64,000 nt of DNA, from NCBI GenBank assembly GCA_016699305.1, contig CP064970.1, positions 1,996,776 to 2,060,775 of the forward strand. The letters are read 5' to 3'. Below the pieces are notes generated by a model, which worked only from the letters and a program-made list of their open reading frames with translations, searched no databases and was not told where the DNA came from. The stretch is from Alphaproteobacteria bacterium (GTDB lineage: Bacteria; Pseudomonadota; Alphaproteobacteria; GCA-016699305). A program made the translations under genes and the position numbers. Positions 26,479-35,253 of the stretch are shown here, in pieces (positions within the stretch are counted from its first letter, which is position 1; each line of letters begins with the position of its first letter).

Positions 26479-27033
26479 CTACTTAGCCGTCAGCACGGAT
26501 AACGCCAGCCCAGCCAGCACCGTGCTGGCTCCGGCGGCGATCGCCACGCCATAGGGAATGCGAGTCTTGAATGTGAAGTCCGGCGTCAGTTCCGGCTTTC
26601 CTTCCATTTTGTCCGGTTCAGCGTCCGTCTTGGCGGAGGGGAACCACAGTGTGCGCGCAACGGTCATGCAGACCAGCGCCATGGCCACTACCCCACCGGC
26701 TAGGGCCGTGATGATCAGATACGCCACGATGTCCGAAGGCCCAGCCCATATACCGGCCGCCGCCAGCATTTTGGCATCGCCGCCGCCAAATTTGCCGGTG
26801 CGATAGGCCAATGCGCCAAACGCGAAAAGCGCGGCGGCAAAAGCCAGATTCCACCACCATTCCATCGGAACGGGACTGACCAGCACATAAAGCGGGAACA
26901 AAAGGACCAAGGCCAAACAATAGGCATTGGGAATGCGGAAGTGACGCACATCCTCGATCGCGGCGGCCAGCACCACGACGCCCGCGCCGCATAATATCCC
27001 AAGGGGCACCAGATGGTTGCTCAGCCCATCCAT
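26479..27033 (-). CDS. cpaA: Prepilin peptidase CpaA/TadV
   Basis: The 184-residue A24-family aspartic protease is membrane-embedded. The two catalytic aspartates lie in AAIEDVRHFRIPN and in the GGGDAKML motif. About five or six hydrophobic helices are visible, and the C-terminal PYGVAIAAGAS is typical. It cleaves the Flp prepilin leader. It is the first gene of the operon, yet no flp pilin gene is seen upstream. Confidence 0.92.
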   Translation of the reverse strand: MDGLSNHLVPLGILCGAGVVVLAAAIEDVRHFRIPNAYCLALVLLFPLYVLVSPVPMEWWWNLAFAAALFAFGALAYRTGKFGGGDAKMLAAAGIWAGPSDIVAYLIITALAGGVVAMALVCMTVARTLWFPSAKTDAEPDKMEGKPELTPDFTFKTRIPYGVAIAAGASTVLAGLALSVLTAK

Positions 27034-27344
27034 GCTCGGCTCTCCTGATATTTACCAATCTCATGCCCAGCACTAGAGGGTTTAGGTGAAAGTTCGGTTA
27101 ACCAGACTCAACAAATGCTGTTGGATAAACGAAACGTGGTTTCATGCGGCTAGAAGAGGACATCATGCCGCAGGCCGTATTTTTCTAGGACGAACCGCTG
27201 CCAAGCGGCGGAGATTCATCAAATCTCCACATCATTCTGCCTATTCCTGGGCTTTCCTTTCCGGCGGCTCGGGCCTAGGATGCTGCATGATGATGATCCG
27301 ACATGGCGTCAGACTGATCCTTGTACGATAAAGGTTTTTTGTGG
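27034..27344. other. Divergent intergenic region between cpaA and the prenyl synthase gene
   Basis: These 311 bases must hold the tad operon promoter and the prenyl synthase promoter. No Flp-pilin-like open frame is present on either strand. A small perfect hairpin CCGCT-GCCA-AGCGG lies near 27198. I see no convincing promoter pair. Confidence 0.4.
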
Positions 27345-28367
27345 ATGCCTTCCTCGTTTGCCGCTTCTTCCTTTCGTAACGACCGGATGCCGGACGCGCT
27401 GGCGCGCTTGGCGTCGCATCTGTCAGTCGAGATGGCGACCGTTGACCGGCTGATCCTGGAACATGTTTCGGGCAAGGTACCGTTAATAGGTCAGGTCGCG
27501 CGGCATTTGATCGCGGCTGGCGGTAAGCGCATCCGTCCTTTGCTGACTTTGGCCAGCGCAAGTCTGTTCGATGATCGCAGCGGTCGCGCCCATGCCTTGG
27601 CGGCCTGCGTGGAGTTCATCCACACAGCCACCTTGCTGCATGATGATGTGGTGGATGACAGCCACCAAAGACGGGGCAAACCTTCGGCAAACGCGGCTTT
27701 TGGCAATCCGGCCAGCATTCTGGTGGGGGATTTCTTGTTCAGCCGCGCCTTTCAGTTGATGGTCGCGGATGGCTCGCTTGAGGTGCTGAGGCTGCTGAGC
27801 GACACATCGGCCACCATCGCGCAAGGCGAGGTGCATCAACTGGCCGTGATGCATGATCTGGCGGCGGATGAGGAAAGCTATCTGCAGGTCATATCGGCCA
27901 AAACGGCGGCGCTGTTCGCCGCCGCCTGTGAGATCGGGGCCGTGATCGCCACAAGAAGCGAAGCCGAACGCGCGGCACTGCGCGCATACGGCATGGCGCT
28001 TGGCATCGCCTTTCAAATCATGGATGACGTGCTGGACTATGATTCAGGCAATACGACGCTGGGCAAAGAGTCGGGTCGTGATTTTCGTGAAGGCAAGCTG
28101 ACATTACCCACGATCTATGCCTTGCGATCGGCGGGCACGGATGAACAGGCATTCTGGCGGCGCACGATGGGCGACCTGTCCCAGCAAGAAGGCGATTTAG
28201 AGCAAGCCTGCCGGTTGATCGAATCCTGCGGCGCGACCGAGCAGGCGCGCCAAAAGGCGAACGACTATGCCGCCGCCGCGCAAAAGGCGTTAGAGGGCCT
28301 GCCCGCCTCGCCCTTGCGCGATCTGCTGGGCGAGGTGGCGGCCTACACCGTCACTCGCCAGCATTGA
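27345..28367 (+). CDS. ispB: Polyprenyl (octaprenyl-type) diphosphate synthase
   Basis: The trans-prenyltransferase is 340 residues from ATG 27345 (27321 is an alternative). First Asp-rich motif LLHDDVVDDSHQRRGKPSAN and second QIMDDVLDYD are intact, as is GGKRIRPLLTLASA. It condenses isopentenyl diphosphate onto farnesyl diphosphate to make the side chain of ubiquinone. Chain length cannot be fixed from sequence, so the ispB symbol is a family-level assignment. Confidence 0.88.
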   Translation: MPSSFAASSFRNDRMPDALARLASHLSVEMATVDRLILEHVSGKVPLIGQVARHLIAAGGKRIRPLLTLASASLFDDRSGRAHALAACVEFIHTATLLHDDVVDDSHQRRGKPSANAAFGNPASILVGDFLFSRAFQLMVADGSLEVLRLLSDTSATIAQGEVHQLAVMHDLAADEESYLQVISAKTAALFAAACEIGAVIATRSEAERAALRAYGMALGIAFQIMDDVLDYDSGNTTLGKESGRDFREGKLTLPTIYALRSAGTDEQAFWRRTMGDLSQQEGDLEQACRLIESCGATEQARQKANDYAAAAQKALEGLPASPLRDLLGEVAAYTVTRQH

Positions 28368-28374
28368 TCCGGTT

Positions 28375-29253
28375 TTAGATTGTGCACAAAAGCCGTTGGG
28401 CCTGAGCGTAACGCGCCGCCGTCTTTTGAATGACATCCTGGGGTAAGCGAGGGGCGGGAGGCTCTTTGTTCCATCCACTTGCCGTCAACCAATCGCGCAC
28501 ATATTGCTTGTCGAAGCTGGGTGGATTCCTGCCAACCTGATATTTGTTTGCGGACCAGAAACGCGATGAATCGGACGTCAGAGCCTCATCCATCAGAACA
28601 AGTTTGCCGTTCCTGTCGGTGCCGAACTCGAATTTGGTGTCGGCGATGATGATCCCTTTTCCCAGAGCATGCTTGGCGGCTTTGATGTACAGAGCCAGGC
28701 TGGCTGTGCGTACCTGCGCGGCCATGTCGGCCCCCAGAAGCTGCACGGTGTCGTCATAAGTGATGTTTTGATCATGCTCGCCAATGGCCGCCTTGGTGGA
28801 GGGGGTGTAGATCGGCTCGTCCAGCTTCTGCGCCAATTGCAAATGTTCTGGCAGGACGATACCACCCACTTGGCCCGTCTTTTGATAGTCGGACCAGCCC
28901 GAACCGATGATATAGCCCCGCACGATCGCCTCGACAGGCAGCGGTTTCAAGCGGCGCACCACCATGGATCGGTTGGCCGCCCAGGCCAACTCATTGGGAT
29001 CTTCCAAGATGTTGGCAACAGAAATATCTTTGACCAGGTGATTGGGGATAACATTTTTCGTCAGGCCAAACCAGAACAAGGACATTTGGGTTAGCACCTC
29101 GCCTTTGCCGGGAATCGTATCGTCCAGCACCACGTCAAAGGCCGAAATGCGATCCGACGCGACCATCAGCATCAGATAGGGGTTGATCTCATACAAATCA
29201 CGCACCTTGCCTGAATGCAGATGCTTGAGTGTCTTGATTTCTGGTTCGGACAT
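28375..29253 (-). CDS. purC: SAICAR synthase
   Basis: PurC ligates aspartate to CAIR in purine synthesis. The protein has the N-terminal HSGKVRDLYEI, the core RRLKPLPVEAIVRGYIIGSGW and the end-region ADTKFEFGTD, LVLMDEALTSDSSRFW. It is 292 residues from ATG 29253, which has a GGGGGA Shine-Dalgarno. Upstream in-frame ATGs at 29289 and 29271 are less well placed. Its length and the GSGW insert mark the longer PurC subtype. It converges with the prenyl synthase gene. Confidence 0.93.
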   Translation of the reverse strand: MSEPEIKTLKHLHSGKVRDLYEINPYLMLMVASDRISAFDVVLDDTIPGKGEVLTQMSLFWFGLTKNVIPNHLVKDISVANILEDPNELAWAANRSMVVRRLKPLPVEAIVRGYIIGSGWSDYQKTGQVGGIVLPEHLQLAQKLDEPIYTPSTKAAIGEHDQNITYDDTVQLLGADMAAQVRTASLALYIKAAKHALGKGIIIADTKFEFGTDRNGKLVLMDEALTSDSSRFWSANKYQVGRNPPSFDKQYVRDWLTASGWNKEPPAPRLPQDVIQKTAARYAQAQRLLCTI

Positions 29254-29611
29254 CGATTCCCCCGATATCATTGTTGCTGAGTTCCGCACGCATAGAACGG
29301 ACCTATTCCTGAGTCAAGATAATTGGAGTGACGCGAATGGAGTGGTGCCTATGTCCCGCTTTGCTGGGTGAACACGAAGCAATCCATGCCTTATTCGTAA
29401 GGGAACACGATCTCTAGCGAGAATTCCGTCCATCTGAGGTGACGATTGATGGCCATCATTAGAACTTCAGAACATGAATCCCTGCCGGCGGTTCCATGCG
29501 ATACCGATTTGTTTGCCGACAACGACTTCTTAAGGGGTTCTGTGCTGTAATGTCGTGTGTTTTTCTGCTCGGCACCTGCGCCGCGCAATGACGCTCCATG
29601 GAGGAAACATC
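29254..29611. other. Intergenic region purC-fabI
   Basis: These 358 bases separate divergent purC and fabI and should contain their promoters. The short frames here look random and I see no RNA gene or repeat. The only clear signal is the GGAGGAAAC Shine-Dalgarno just before fabI. Confidence 0.4.
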
Positions 29612-30397
29612 ATGCCCAGCACAAGCCTACCCAGCGTGACACTTGAAGGCAAAAAAGGCCTGGTGTTGGGCATTGCCAATGAGTCCTCCATCGCCTTTGG
29701 CTGCGCCGAGGGTTTTCGTCGGTTGGGCGCGGATTTGGCGATCACTTATCTGAACGAAAAATCGAAGAGTTATGTGGAGCCTCTGGCCAACCGCTTGGGC
29801 ACGGAATTGCTGCTGCCTTGCGATGTGCGCGAGCCGGGGCAGATGGAGGCTGTGTTCGATGCCATTCAGCAGAAATGGGGCAAGTTGGATTTCGCTTTGC
29901 ATTCTATTGCCTTTGCGCCCAAGGAAGACCTGCAAGGCCGCGTCACCGATTGCAGCCGCGATGGGTTCTTGCTGGCGATGGACGTGTCCTGCCATTCCTT
30001 TATTCGCATGGCCAAGCTGGCCGAGCCGTTGATGACGGGTGGTGGCAGCCTGTTCACCATGAGCTATTACGGCGCCGAGAAAGTGGTGGAACACTATAAT
30101 CTGATGGGCCCGGTCAAGGCCGCCCTCGAAGCCAGCGTGCGTTATCTGGCGCATGAATTGGGGCCCAAGGGCATTCGCGTTCATGCCATTTCACCCGGTC
30201 CCATCCGCACCCGCGCGGCTTCGGGCATTGATCGCTTCGACGAGCTGATGGAGCACGCCGCCGCCCGTGCGCCCATGCATAAGCTGGTTTCGGTGGAAGA
30301 TGTCGGCATGGCCACGGCCCTGCTGGCGACCGATGCCGCTTCCTTGATCACGGGCGAGACCATGTATGTGGATGGCGGTCAGCACATCATCGATTGA
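29612..30397 (+). CDS. fabI: Enoyl-[acyl-carrier-protein] reductase (NADH)
   Basis: FabI does the last reduction in each fatty-acid elongation round. The SDR-type protein is 261 residues from ATG 29612, chosen for its GGAGGAAAC Shine-Dalgarno. Landmarks are the nucleotide motif KKGLVLGIANESSIAFGCA, LDFALHSIAFAPKEDLQGRV, the Tyr-Met-Lys active site in YYGAEKVVEHYNLMGPVKAAL, and HAISPGPIRTRAASGI. It is probably monocistronic, with a promoter in the gap upstream. Confidence 0.95.
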   Translation: MPSTSLPSVTLEGKKGLVLGIANESSIAFGCAEGFRRLGADLAITYLNEKSKSYVEPLANRLGTELLLPCDVREPGQMEAVFDAIQQKWGKLDFALHSIAFAPKEDLQGRVTDCSRDGFLLAMDVSCHSFIRMAKLAEPLMTGGGSLFTMSYYGAEKVVEHYNLMGPVKAALEASVRYLAHELGPKGIRVHAISPGPIRTRAASGIDRFDELMEHAAARAPMHKLVSVEDVGMATALLATDAASLITGETMYVDGGQHIID

Positions 30398-30499
30398 GGC
30401 GACAAAAAGACCGTTACATAGACGCCGAAAGCAAAAGAACATGCGGGTAACGCCCGACTTCTGGCGTAAGCTGGCGTCCATGAAACAGTGTCAGTCGTG

Positions 30500-31408
30500 A
30501 TGATCCAGATGGAATACCCTCCTTTGTTGCTGCAGGCCCAAAAGGCCGGATCCGCCTTGTGGGAACACCTGGCTCCGCGCCTGGGTTCGACGGCGGTCGC
30601 CTTATTGGTGGCTGTTGTGGTGGCCTTGGTCCTCAGGCGCGTCACCTATCGCATGGTGCAGATGTTCTTGCGGCATGACAGCCGCAGCGCAAGGCTGCGG
30701 ACTTTGGTGCCGTTGCTGCATCATGTGGTTCTGGTGATCGTCTATGTCATCATCGGCCTTGTGGTTCTGTCGTCTTTGGGCATCGACGTGACGCCGATTC
30801 TGGCCAGCGCCGGGGTAGTCGGCGTGGCCGTTGGCTTTGGATCGCAAACCCTCGTCAAGGATTGCATCACGGGACTGTTCATCCTGATCGAAGACACGAT
30901 CGCCGTGGGCGATGTGGTCAAAATCGCCGGATGCAGCGGTGTGGTCGAACGCCTCACCTTGCGCACCGTGCGTTTGCGCGATACCGAAGGCCGGATGCAT
31001 ATTATCCCGTTCAGCGAAGTGGGAATCGTGGTCAATATGACGCGCGATTTTTCCTATGCCTTGTTGGAAGTGGGGGTGTCCTATGACACCGATCTGCGCA
31101 GCGCCCTGGCGGTGATGGAAGACGTGGCCAACGGTATGCGCAACGATCCTATTTTTGCCGACATGATCCTAGAGCCCCTGGAAATCATGGGCGTGGACAA
31201 GCTGAACGACTATTCCATCCAGCTGCAATCGCGCATGAAGACCCGGCCCGGCAAACAATGGCAGGTGCGCCGTCAATTCAATCTGCTATTGCGCGAGCGT
31301 TTCTCGCGCGATGGCATCGAACTGCCTTTTCCTACCCGCATCAATATCAATCGTGCGGAGGCTCACGCCGAGGCCACGCCTTCCCGCCTTCCCGCCGATA
31401 CGGATTGA
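30500..31408 (+). CDS. mscS: MscS-family mechanosensitive ion channel
   Basis: The 302-residue protein is of small MscS type: TM1 (STAVALLVAVVVALVLRRVTYR), TM2 (VVLVIVYVIIGLVVLSSLG) and the pore helix PILASAGVVGVAVGFGSQTLVKD with the Gly/Ala packing pattern. The beta domain GDVVKIAGCSGVVERLTLRTVRLRD and an alpha/beta C-terminal domain follow. It relieves turgor on osmotic downshock. Start ATG 30500 is preferred over GTG 30488, but neither has a good Shine-Dalgarno. It converges with obgE, seven bases apart. Confidence 0.9.
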   Translation: MIQMEYPPLLLQAQKAGSALWEHLAPRLGSTAVALLVAVVVALVLRRVTYRMVQMFLRHDSRSARLRTLVPLLHHVVLVIVYVIIGLVVLSSLGIDVTPILASAGVVGVAVGFGSQTLVKDCITGLFILIEDTIAVGDVVKIAGCSGVVERLTLRTVRLRDTEGRMHIIPFSEVGIVVNMTRDFSYALLEVGVSYDTDLRSALAVMEDVANGMRNDPIFADMILEPLEIMGVDKLNDYSIQLQSRMKTRPGKQWQVRRQFNLLLRERFSRDGIELPFPTRININRAEAHAEATPSRLPADTD

Positions 31409-31415
31409 CGATCGC

Positions 31416-32417
31416 CTATTCCTCTTGCGGTGCGCTCACGGCCTTGAAGGCGGCGGCGATCACGGCAGGCATGCCGTCTTTGCTATAGGTGGAGATGGGG
31501 TAAATCTCGGTCTTGGCCAGCTTCTTGAGCGCGCGGGACTTGGCCTTGATTTCCTTATCCTCCAGCTGATCGCATTTGTTCAGCACCACGATCTCGGGCT
31601 TGTCCACGAATTCGGGATTAAAAGATTCCATCTCATGCCGAATGATGGCGTAGGACGCCGCCACATCCTCGGCGGTGCCGTCGATCACATGCACCAGAAC
31701 CTTGGTGCGCTCGACATGGGATAGGAAACGGTCACCCAGACCCAATCCCTCATGCGCGCCTTCGATCAAGCCGGGAATATCGGCCATCACGAATTCTCGG
31801 TCCCCGTCCACGCGCACGACCCCCAAAATAGGAGCCAGTGTGGTGAAGGGGTAATCGGCGATCTTGGGCTTGGCGGCGGTGCATGCGGCCAGAAGCGAGG
31901 ATTTCCCGGCATTGGGCAAGCCGACCAAGCCGACATCGGCAATCAGCTTGAGCCGCAGGCGCAAACGACGGATGATGCCCGTCTCGCCTGGCGTGAACTG
32001 GCGCGGAGCGCGATTGGTCGAGGATTTAAAGCGCGAATTGCCAAGCCCGCCATTCCCGCCTGGGAACAGCACAACCGGCGCATCGGCCTGGGCCACGTCC
32101 ATCAGGACTTCATCGGTATCGGCGTCCAGGATCACGGTGCCCAGCGGCACATGCAGCACGCAATCCTTGCCGCGTGCCCCCGAACGGTCGCGGCCCGAGC
32201 CGGGCTGACCATTCTTGGCCTTGAAGTGTTGCTGATAGCGATAGTCGATCAACGTGTTAAGTCCCGTCGATCCTTGCACCAGGACATCGCCGCCACGCCC
32301 GCCATCGCCGCCATTCGGGCCGCCAAACGGAATGAATTTCTCGCGCCGAAAGCTGACACAGCCATGCCCGCCCGAGCCGCTGCGGACCTCAATCACCGCT
32401 TCATCTAGGAATCTCAT
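31416..32417 (-). CDS. obgE: GTPase ObgE/CgtA
   Basis: ObgE is an essential ribosome-associated GTPase. The glycine-rich Obg fold fills residues 1-158 (FRREKFIPFGGPNGGDGGRGG). The G domain has G1 GLPNAGKSS, switch I DYPFTTLAPILG, G3 DIPGLIEG and G4 NKCD. Length is 333. The usual upstream rplU-rpmA genes are not present; instead the prophage attachment site begins 150 bp upstream. Confidence 0.95.
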   Translation of the reverse strand: MRFLDEAVIEVRSGSGGHGCVSFRREKFIPFGGPNGGDGGRGGDVLVQGSTGLNTLIDYRYQQHFKAKNGQPGSGRDRSGARGKDCVLHVPLGTVILDADTDEVLMDVAQADAPVVLFPGGNGGLGNSRFKSSTNRAPRQFTPGETGIIRRLRLRLKLIADVGLVGLPNAGKSSLLAACTAAKPKIADYPFTTLAPILGVVRVDGDREFVMADIPGLIEGAHEGLGLGDRFLSHVERTKVLVHVIDGTAEDVAASYAIIRHEMESFNPEFVDKPEIVVLNKCDQLEDKEIKAKSRALKKLAKTEIYPISTYSKDGMPAVIAAAFKAVSAPQEE

Positions 32418-32522
32418 GGAGGGATACTAGTGGATTTATTCGAAAAGTTAAAAGCAATCTGCTGATTTAGGTGGCGGTTTCGTTCTGTTGCGGTGGTGGG
32501 TTCACTGCCGCTCTCACCCCAA

Positions 32523-32566
32523 CAAAAAACGGGCCGACGCAATCGCGTCTAGCCCGTTGTTTTTAT
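32523..32566 (-). terminator. Rho-independent terminator after the tRNA-Ala 3' end
   Basis: A GC-rich hairpin (ACGGGC..GACGC, loop AATC, GCGTC..GCCCGT, about 32529-32557) is flanked by A6 on the left and T5 on the right, so it can terminate in both directions. It sits right after the CCA end of the tRNA fragment and was probably the terminator of the intact tRNA gene. Confidence 0.8.
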
Positions 32567-32620
32567 TGGTGGAGCCGAGGAGGATCGAACTCCCGACCTC
32601 TACAATGCCATTGTACAGGT
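32567..32620 (-). other. attL: 3' fragment of tRNA-Ala(GGC)
   Basis: Read on the minus strand, this is the anticodon arm with loop ATGGCAT (GGC anticodon at 32609-32607), the variable region, the T arm GGGAG-TTCGATC-CTCCT and the acceptor strand CGGCTCC-A-CCA. U70 is present, as in tRNA-Ala. The D arm and 5' acceptor strand are missing; upstream sequence does not pair. The fragment lies between obgE and the integrase, with its 3' end pointing away from the phage. This is the remnant expected when a phage enters the 3' end of a tRNA gene. The restored tRNA should lie at the right end, outside the window. Confidence 0.75.
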
Positions 32621-32694
32621 GTGGCAAAATTTAATAATCTTTTCGCTGATTTTTCAAGCTTTTTTCTTTCCTCGTTACCCAAAATACCGCTTTT

Positions 32695-32725
32695 GCTCTC
32701 ACGGTTGCTCTCACTGTGCTCTCAC
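32695..32725. repeat. Direct repeats GCTCTCAC, candidate integrase arm sites
   Basis: GCTCTCAC occurs at 32695, 32707 and 32718, spaced 11-12 bp, between the tRNA fragment and the integrase stop. A fourth copy is at 32509 on the other side of the fragment. Regular spacing beside attL fits arm-type recombinase sites, but this is inference. Confidence 0.4.
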
Positions 32726-33783
32726 CGAGAACTAGTCGTTCGTCCCAGGACATCCACGGCCGTGCGCAGATATTCCGGCCGGTGGTGGGCGTATTTCTCG
32801 GTGGTTCTTTGGATGCTGTGCCCCAGAACGCGTCCTATGAAAAACATATCAACCCCAGCTTTGGCCATGAGTGTTCCAGCCGTATGCCTTAGCGTGTGAG
32901 GCGTCACTCCGGTTAATCCAGCTCTGACGCAGGCGGCGGAAAACGACGTCTTGATATCGGCAACCGGTTGGCCATGATAGTGAATCACATAGGGGGTCTT
33001 CGGTGCATCGGCGTGCGCATCAACCAGGGCCTGGTGCAGCGTCTCATTCATCGGCACGATGGCGCGCTTCTTTGTTGTTTGCATTCGGCCCGGCGGGTTC
33101 AAATAGATCAGGCGACCCACAAGATCTATTTGGCACCACTTCAATTCCAGGATGGCACCCTTCCGCGATCCTGTGTTGATCGCGAGCAGCACGAAAAGTT
33201 TAAGGTGCGGCTCGTGACACGCTTCCAAAAGCGCGGATATCTCGGGTTCTTCCAAATGCCTGTCTTTCTCAGGTCCGGGCGGCGGCAGCACGATTTTAGG
33301 ATGGCTTGTCAGCCGCCCATTTTTCACGGCATGGGAAAGGGCTGATGCAAGAACGGCCAGTTCCCGCCGGACGTAGTTGATGGACGCTGGCCGTGTGCCG
33401 TTTTTGACGCGCCTCTCTCTCTCGTACCGCTTGAGAGATTCTGGCGTAATGGAGGACACATAGGCGTTGGCATAAAACGCCATCAGATTTTCTACAGCGA
33501 AACCGACGGGTCCGGATGATGCCATCTCTCTGCCACGCTCTTGCGCGTACCACCTGAGTGCCGTGGCGATCTTATAGCGTTCCGGGGTTTCAATCGGGCC
33601 TGGTCGCTGGCCTAATGACAATTCGATGATGTAACGTCCAAGCCTTTCTTCAGCCTTCTGGCGATTATCAGTGCCAGTTGACCGTCGTTTGACCCGTCGG
33701 AATCGTGGGTCGTAGCTATAGATGTACCAGTTCGGCTTTCCCGGCTCTCGTCCAAGCCAAGCGGGGGTGCGTGATTGAGACAT
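32722..33783 (-). CDS. int: Tyrosine-recombinase integrase
   Basis: The 353-residue phage integrase has a SAM-like core-binding domain (about 85-165) and a catalytic domain with all active-site residues: Arg207 in NTGSRKGAI, Lys near 239, His296 and Arg299 in TPHTLRHTAG, His322 in GHSIQRTT and Tyr331 in TEKYAHH. It sits beside the tRNA fragment, as expected for site-specific integration there. Its start overlaps the excisionase-like gene by about 170 bp, so a later start is possible. Confidence 0.94.
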   Translation of the reverse strand: MSQSRTPAWLGREPGKPNWYIYSYDPRFRRVKRRSTGTDNRQKAEERLGRYIIELSLGQRPGPIETPERYKIATALRWYAQERGREMASSGPVGFAVENLMAFYANAYVSSITPESLKRYERERRVKNGTRPASINYVRRELAVLASALSHAVKNGRLTSHPKIVLPPPGPEKDRHLEEPEISALLEACHEPHLKLFVLLAINTGSRKGAILELKWCQIDLVGRLIYLNPPGRMQTTKKRAIVPMNETLHQALVDAHADAPKTPYVIHYHGQPVADIKTSFSAACVRAGLTGVTPHTLRHTAGTLMAKAGVDMFFIGRVLGHSIQRTTEKYAHHRPEYLRTAVDVLGRTTSSR

Positions 33784-33956
33784 GGCAGTACGGCTCCATC
33801 CAAGAATGCGCGGACGTCTTCGATTCTGAACCTTATATGCCTACCAAACTTAACGACTGGAATACGACGTTGATTCCGGAGACGAACAACATCCTTTTCC
33901 TCGACCTGCAGCATCTGTGCGACCTGCGCCGCTGTTAAAACAAGGGGGTCAGTCAT
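33612..33956 (-). CDS. Excisionase-like helix-turn-helix protein
   Basis: The protein is 114 residues from ATG 33956. The first 60 residues form a MerR/AlpA-type HTH_17 domain: LTAAQVAQMLQVEEKDVVRLRNQRRIPVVKFGRHIRFRIEDVRAFL. The rest is low-complexity and overlaps the integrase coding region. Such proteins act as excisionases or as directionality factors beside int. The start overlaps the stop of the preceding gene (ATGA). Confidence 0.7.
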   Translation of the reverse strand: MTDPLVLTAAQVAQMLQVEEKDVVRLRNQRRIPVVKFGRHIRFRIEDVRAFLDGAVLPCLNHAPPLGLDESRESRTGTSIATTHDSDGSNDGQLALIIARRLKKGLDVTSSNCH

Positions 33957-34414
33957 TCCTCCACCTCGGGTTTTGGCAAAAGGTAGCCGTCTGGCAAATA
34001 GGGCAGGATGAGATCCGATGCTGTCTTCCCGTTCGGGAGAAGTATCTGGCCCATGAATGCGCTTTCGAATGACAATACGTCGGTTTCGATAGCCATCAGC
34101 TGGGCTTTGATCCAATCCCGCAGGATCGAACAGACCGCGAGTTGCCCTTGTTTTAAGGCGCGCTGCCTGTGTTCTTCTTCGCTACACCGCCTGCCTTTGC
34201 TGTAGGAATTCTCGCGCAGCCACGCCCTGGCGTAGCCGTTGGCTGACGCTTTGGCCTCGACGACAACGCCTTTATAGGCGAACCGAACGACGGTCTCCCC
34301 GCGCTGGAAATTCTGCATCACTCCGAAGTCGGAGCAACCAAATTTCTCCACGAGCTTTTGAACGTCGTTGATCGCAGACGCACCAGAAGTGGCATTTTCG
34401 TAGGGCAGGGGCAT
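33953..34414 (-). CDS. Phage hypothetical protein
   Basis: I do not recognise a family. Starting at ATG 34414, which has GAGGGG upstream, it has 153 residues. The first half contains two beta-like stretches (GVMQNFQRGETVVRFAYKGVVVEAKASANGYARAWLRE). The second half is helical (ALKQGQLAVCSILRDWIKAQLMAIETDVLSFESAFMGQILLPNGKTASDLILPYL). It resembles small phage accessory proteins found near int. A start at 34459 would overlap the upstream gene. Confidence 0.6.
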   Translation of the reverse strand: MPLPYENATSGASAINDVQKLVEKFGCSDFGVMQNFQRGETVVRFAYKGVVVEAKASANGYARAWLRENSYSKGRRCSEEEHRQRALKQGQLAVCSILRDWIKAQLMAIETDVLSFESAFMGQILLPNGKTASDLILPYLPDGYLLPKPEVEE

Positions 34415-34425
34415 CGTCACACCCC

Positions 34426-34716
34426 TCAATGCATCGTCGGTTGGCGGCTGAGGTCCCATCTCGACGACATTTGTGTCGTCGAGTCGGCGGTCTGTCGGCT
34501 TAGCGCGGCCATCTCACGCGCGGCCTGGATCACGCGGCGTTCCTCATCGTTCCGCAGCGATCCGCGGCATTCCACCTCGGCCTTGCCCATGCGTGTCACT
34601 GCATCCAAGGCGCTGCGCATCGGGACGCTGGCATTCTGGCCAAGCATTTCCATCCGCATCTGCTCTTTTCCCTGACGTGCGGCGCGTTTCGCGCGGCCTC
34701 GAAATTTCGTGGTCAT
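34426..34716 (-). CDS. Phage hypothetical protein, basic N-terminus
   Basis: The 96-residue protein from ATG 34716 has a strongly basic N-terminus (TTKFRGRAKRAARQGKEQ) and a helical remainder. ATGA coupling with the preceding gene supports it as real. No function assigned. Confidence 0.5.
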   Translation of the reverse strand: MTTKFRGRAKRAARQGKEQMRMEMLGQNASVPMRSALDAVTRMGKAEVECRGSLRNDEERRVIQAAREMAALSRQTADSTTQMSSRWDLSRQPTMH

Positions 34717-35054
34717 GGCGCGTCCTTTCCAAGGGTTCCCTTGTGATCTTCGATCTTCCACGTTTTTTTCGTGGGCCTTTCTAGTAAATTGCTGACAAGC
34801 GTGAGAAGGCTCTGACGCGAATGGTCGAGATCGATCCACATCACATCATCACGATTATGCTCATCCTCGAACAGCTGCATTGCGGCATACAGGATAGCCA
34901 GGGATGCATCGCGCCTATCGCCCATCCACTCGTTTTGCAACACCACGCGGCGCCCGTACTGATTAACCCAGAATAACGCAACGATGTCGTCTTTCGGGAG
35001 CACGCTAACAATGTCAGCAAAGATGTCGTGATACGAGTATGTCACATTGGTCAT
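34713..35054 (-). CDS. Phage hypothetical protein
   Basis: The 113-residue protein starts TYSYHDIFADIVSVLPKDDIVALFWVN; it is slightly acidic with no membrane segment or known motif. It is coupled to the next gene by ATGA. Function unknown. Confidence 0.55.
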   Translation of the reverse strand: MTNVTYSYHDIFADIVSVLPKDDIVALFWVNQYGRRVVLQNEWMGDRRDASLAILYAAMQLFEDEHNRDDVMWIDLDHSRQSLLTLVSNLLERPTKKTWKIEDHKGTLGKDAP

Positions 35055-35055
35055 C

Positions 35056-35253
35056 TCAATCCCTCCTTAGCTTGACGCGGACAGCCACATCGGCCATGGC
35101 ATCGGTGATGTCGTCTTTCGTCGCTGGGGCTGGTGCTGGCAGGGCGAAGAATTCGTGACAGGCGCGGTTGCCGGCCAGGCTGGAGATCAGGACGCCTTGG
35201 GCGCTGATGTCCAGGACTTCCCCGCCGCCCAGCGAGTCGTGGGTTCGAATCAT
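35056..35253 (-). CDS. Small phage hypothetical protein
   Basis: The 65-residue frame from ATG 35253 overlaps the stop of the preceding gene (ATGA). It has GGGEVLDISAQGVLISSLAGNRACHEFF, then a Pro/Ala stretch. No known motif. Confidence 0.5.
   Translation of the reverse strand: MIRTHDSLGGGEVLDISAQGVLISSLAGNRACHEFFALPAPAPATKDDITDAMADVAVRVKLRRD

Noticed and set aside
29391..29588. 65-codon minus-strand frame between purC and fabI
   Set aside because: No Shine-Dalgarno, no motif, and it covers the expected promoter region of fabI.
32567..32620. A complete tRNA gene
   Set aside because: The D arm and 5' acceptor strand are missing, so it is only a 3' fragment.
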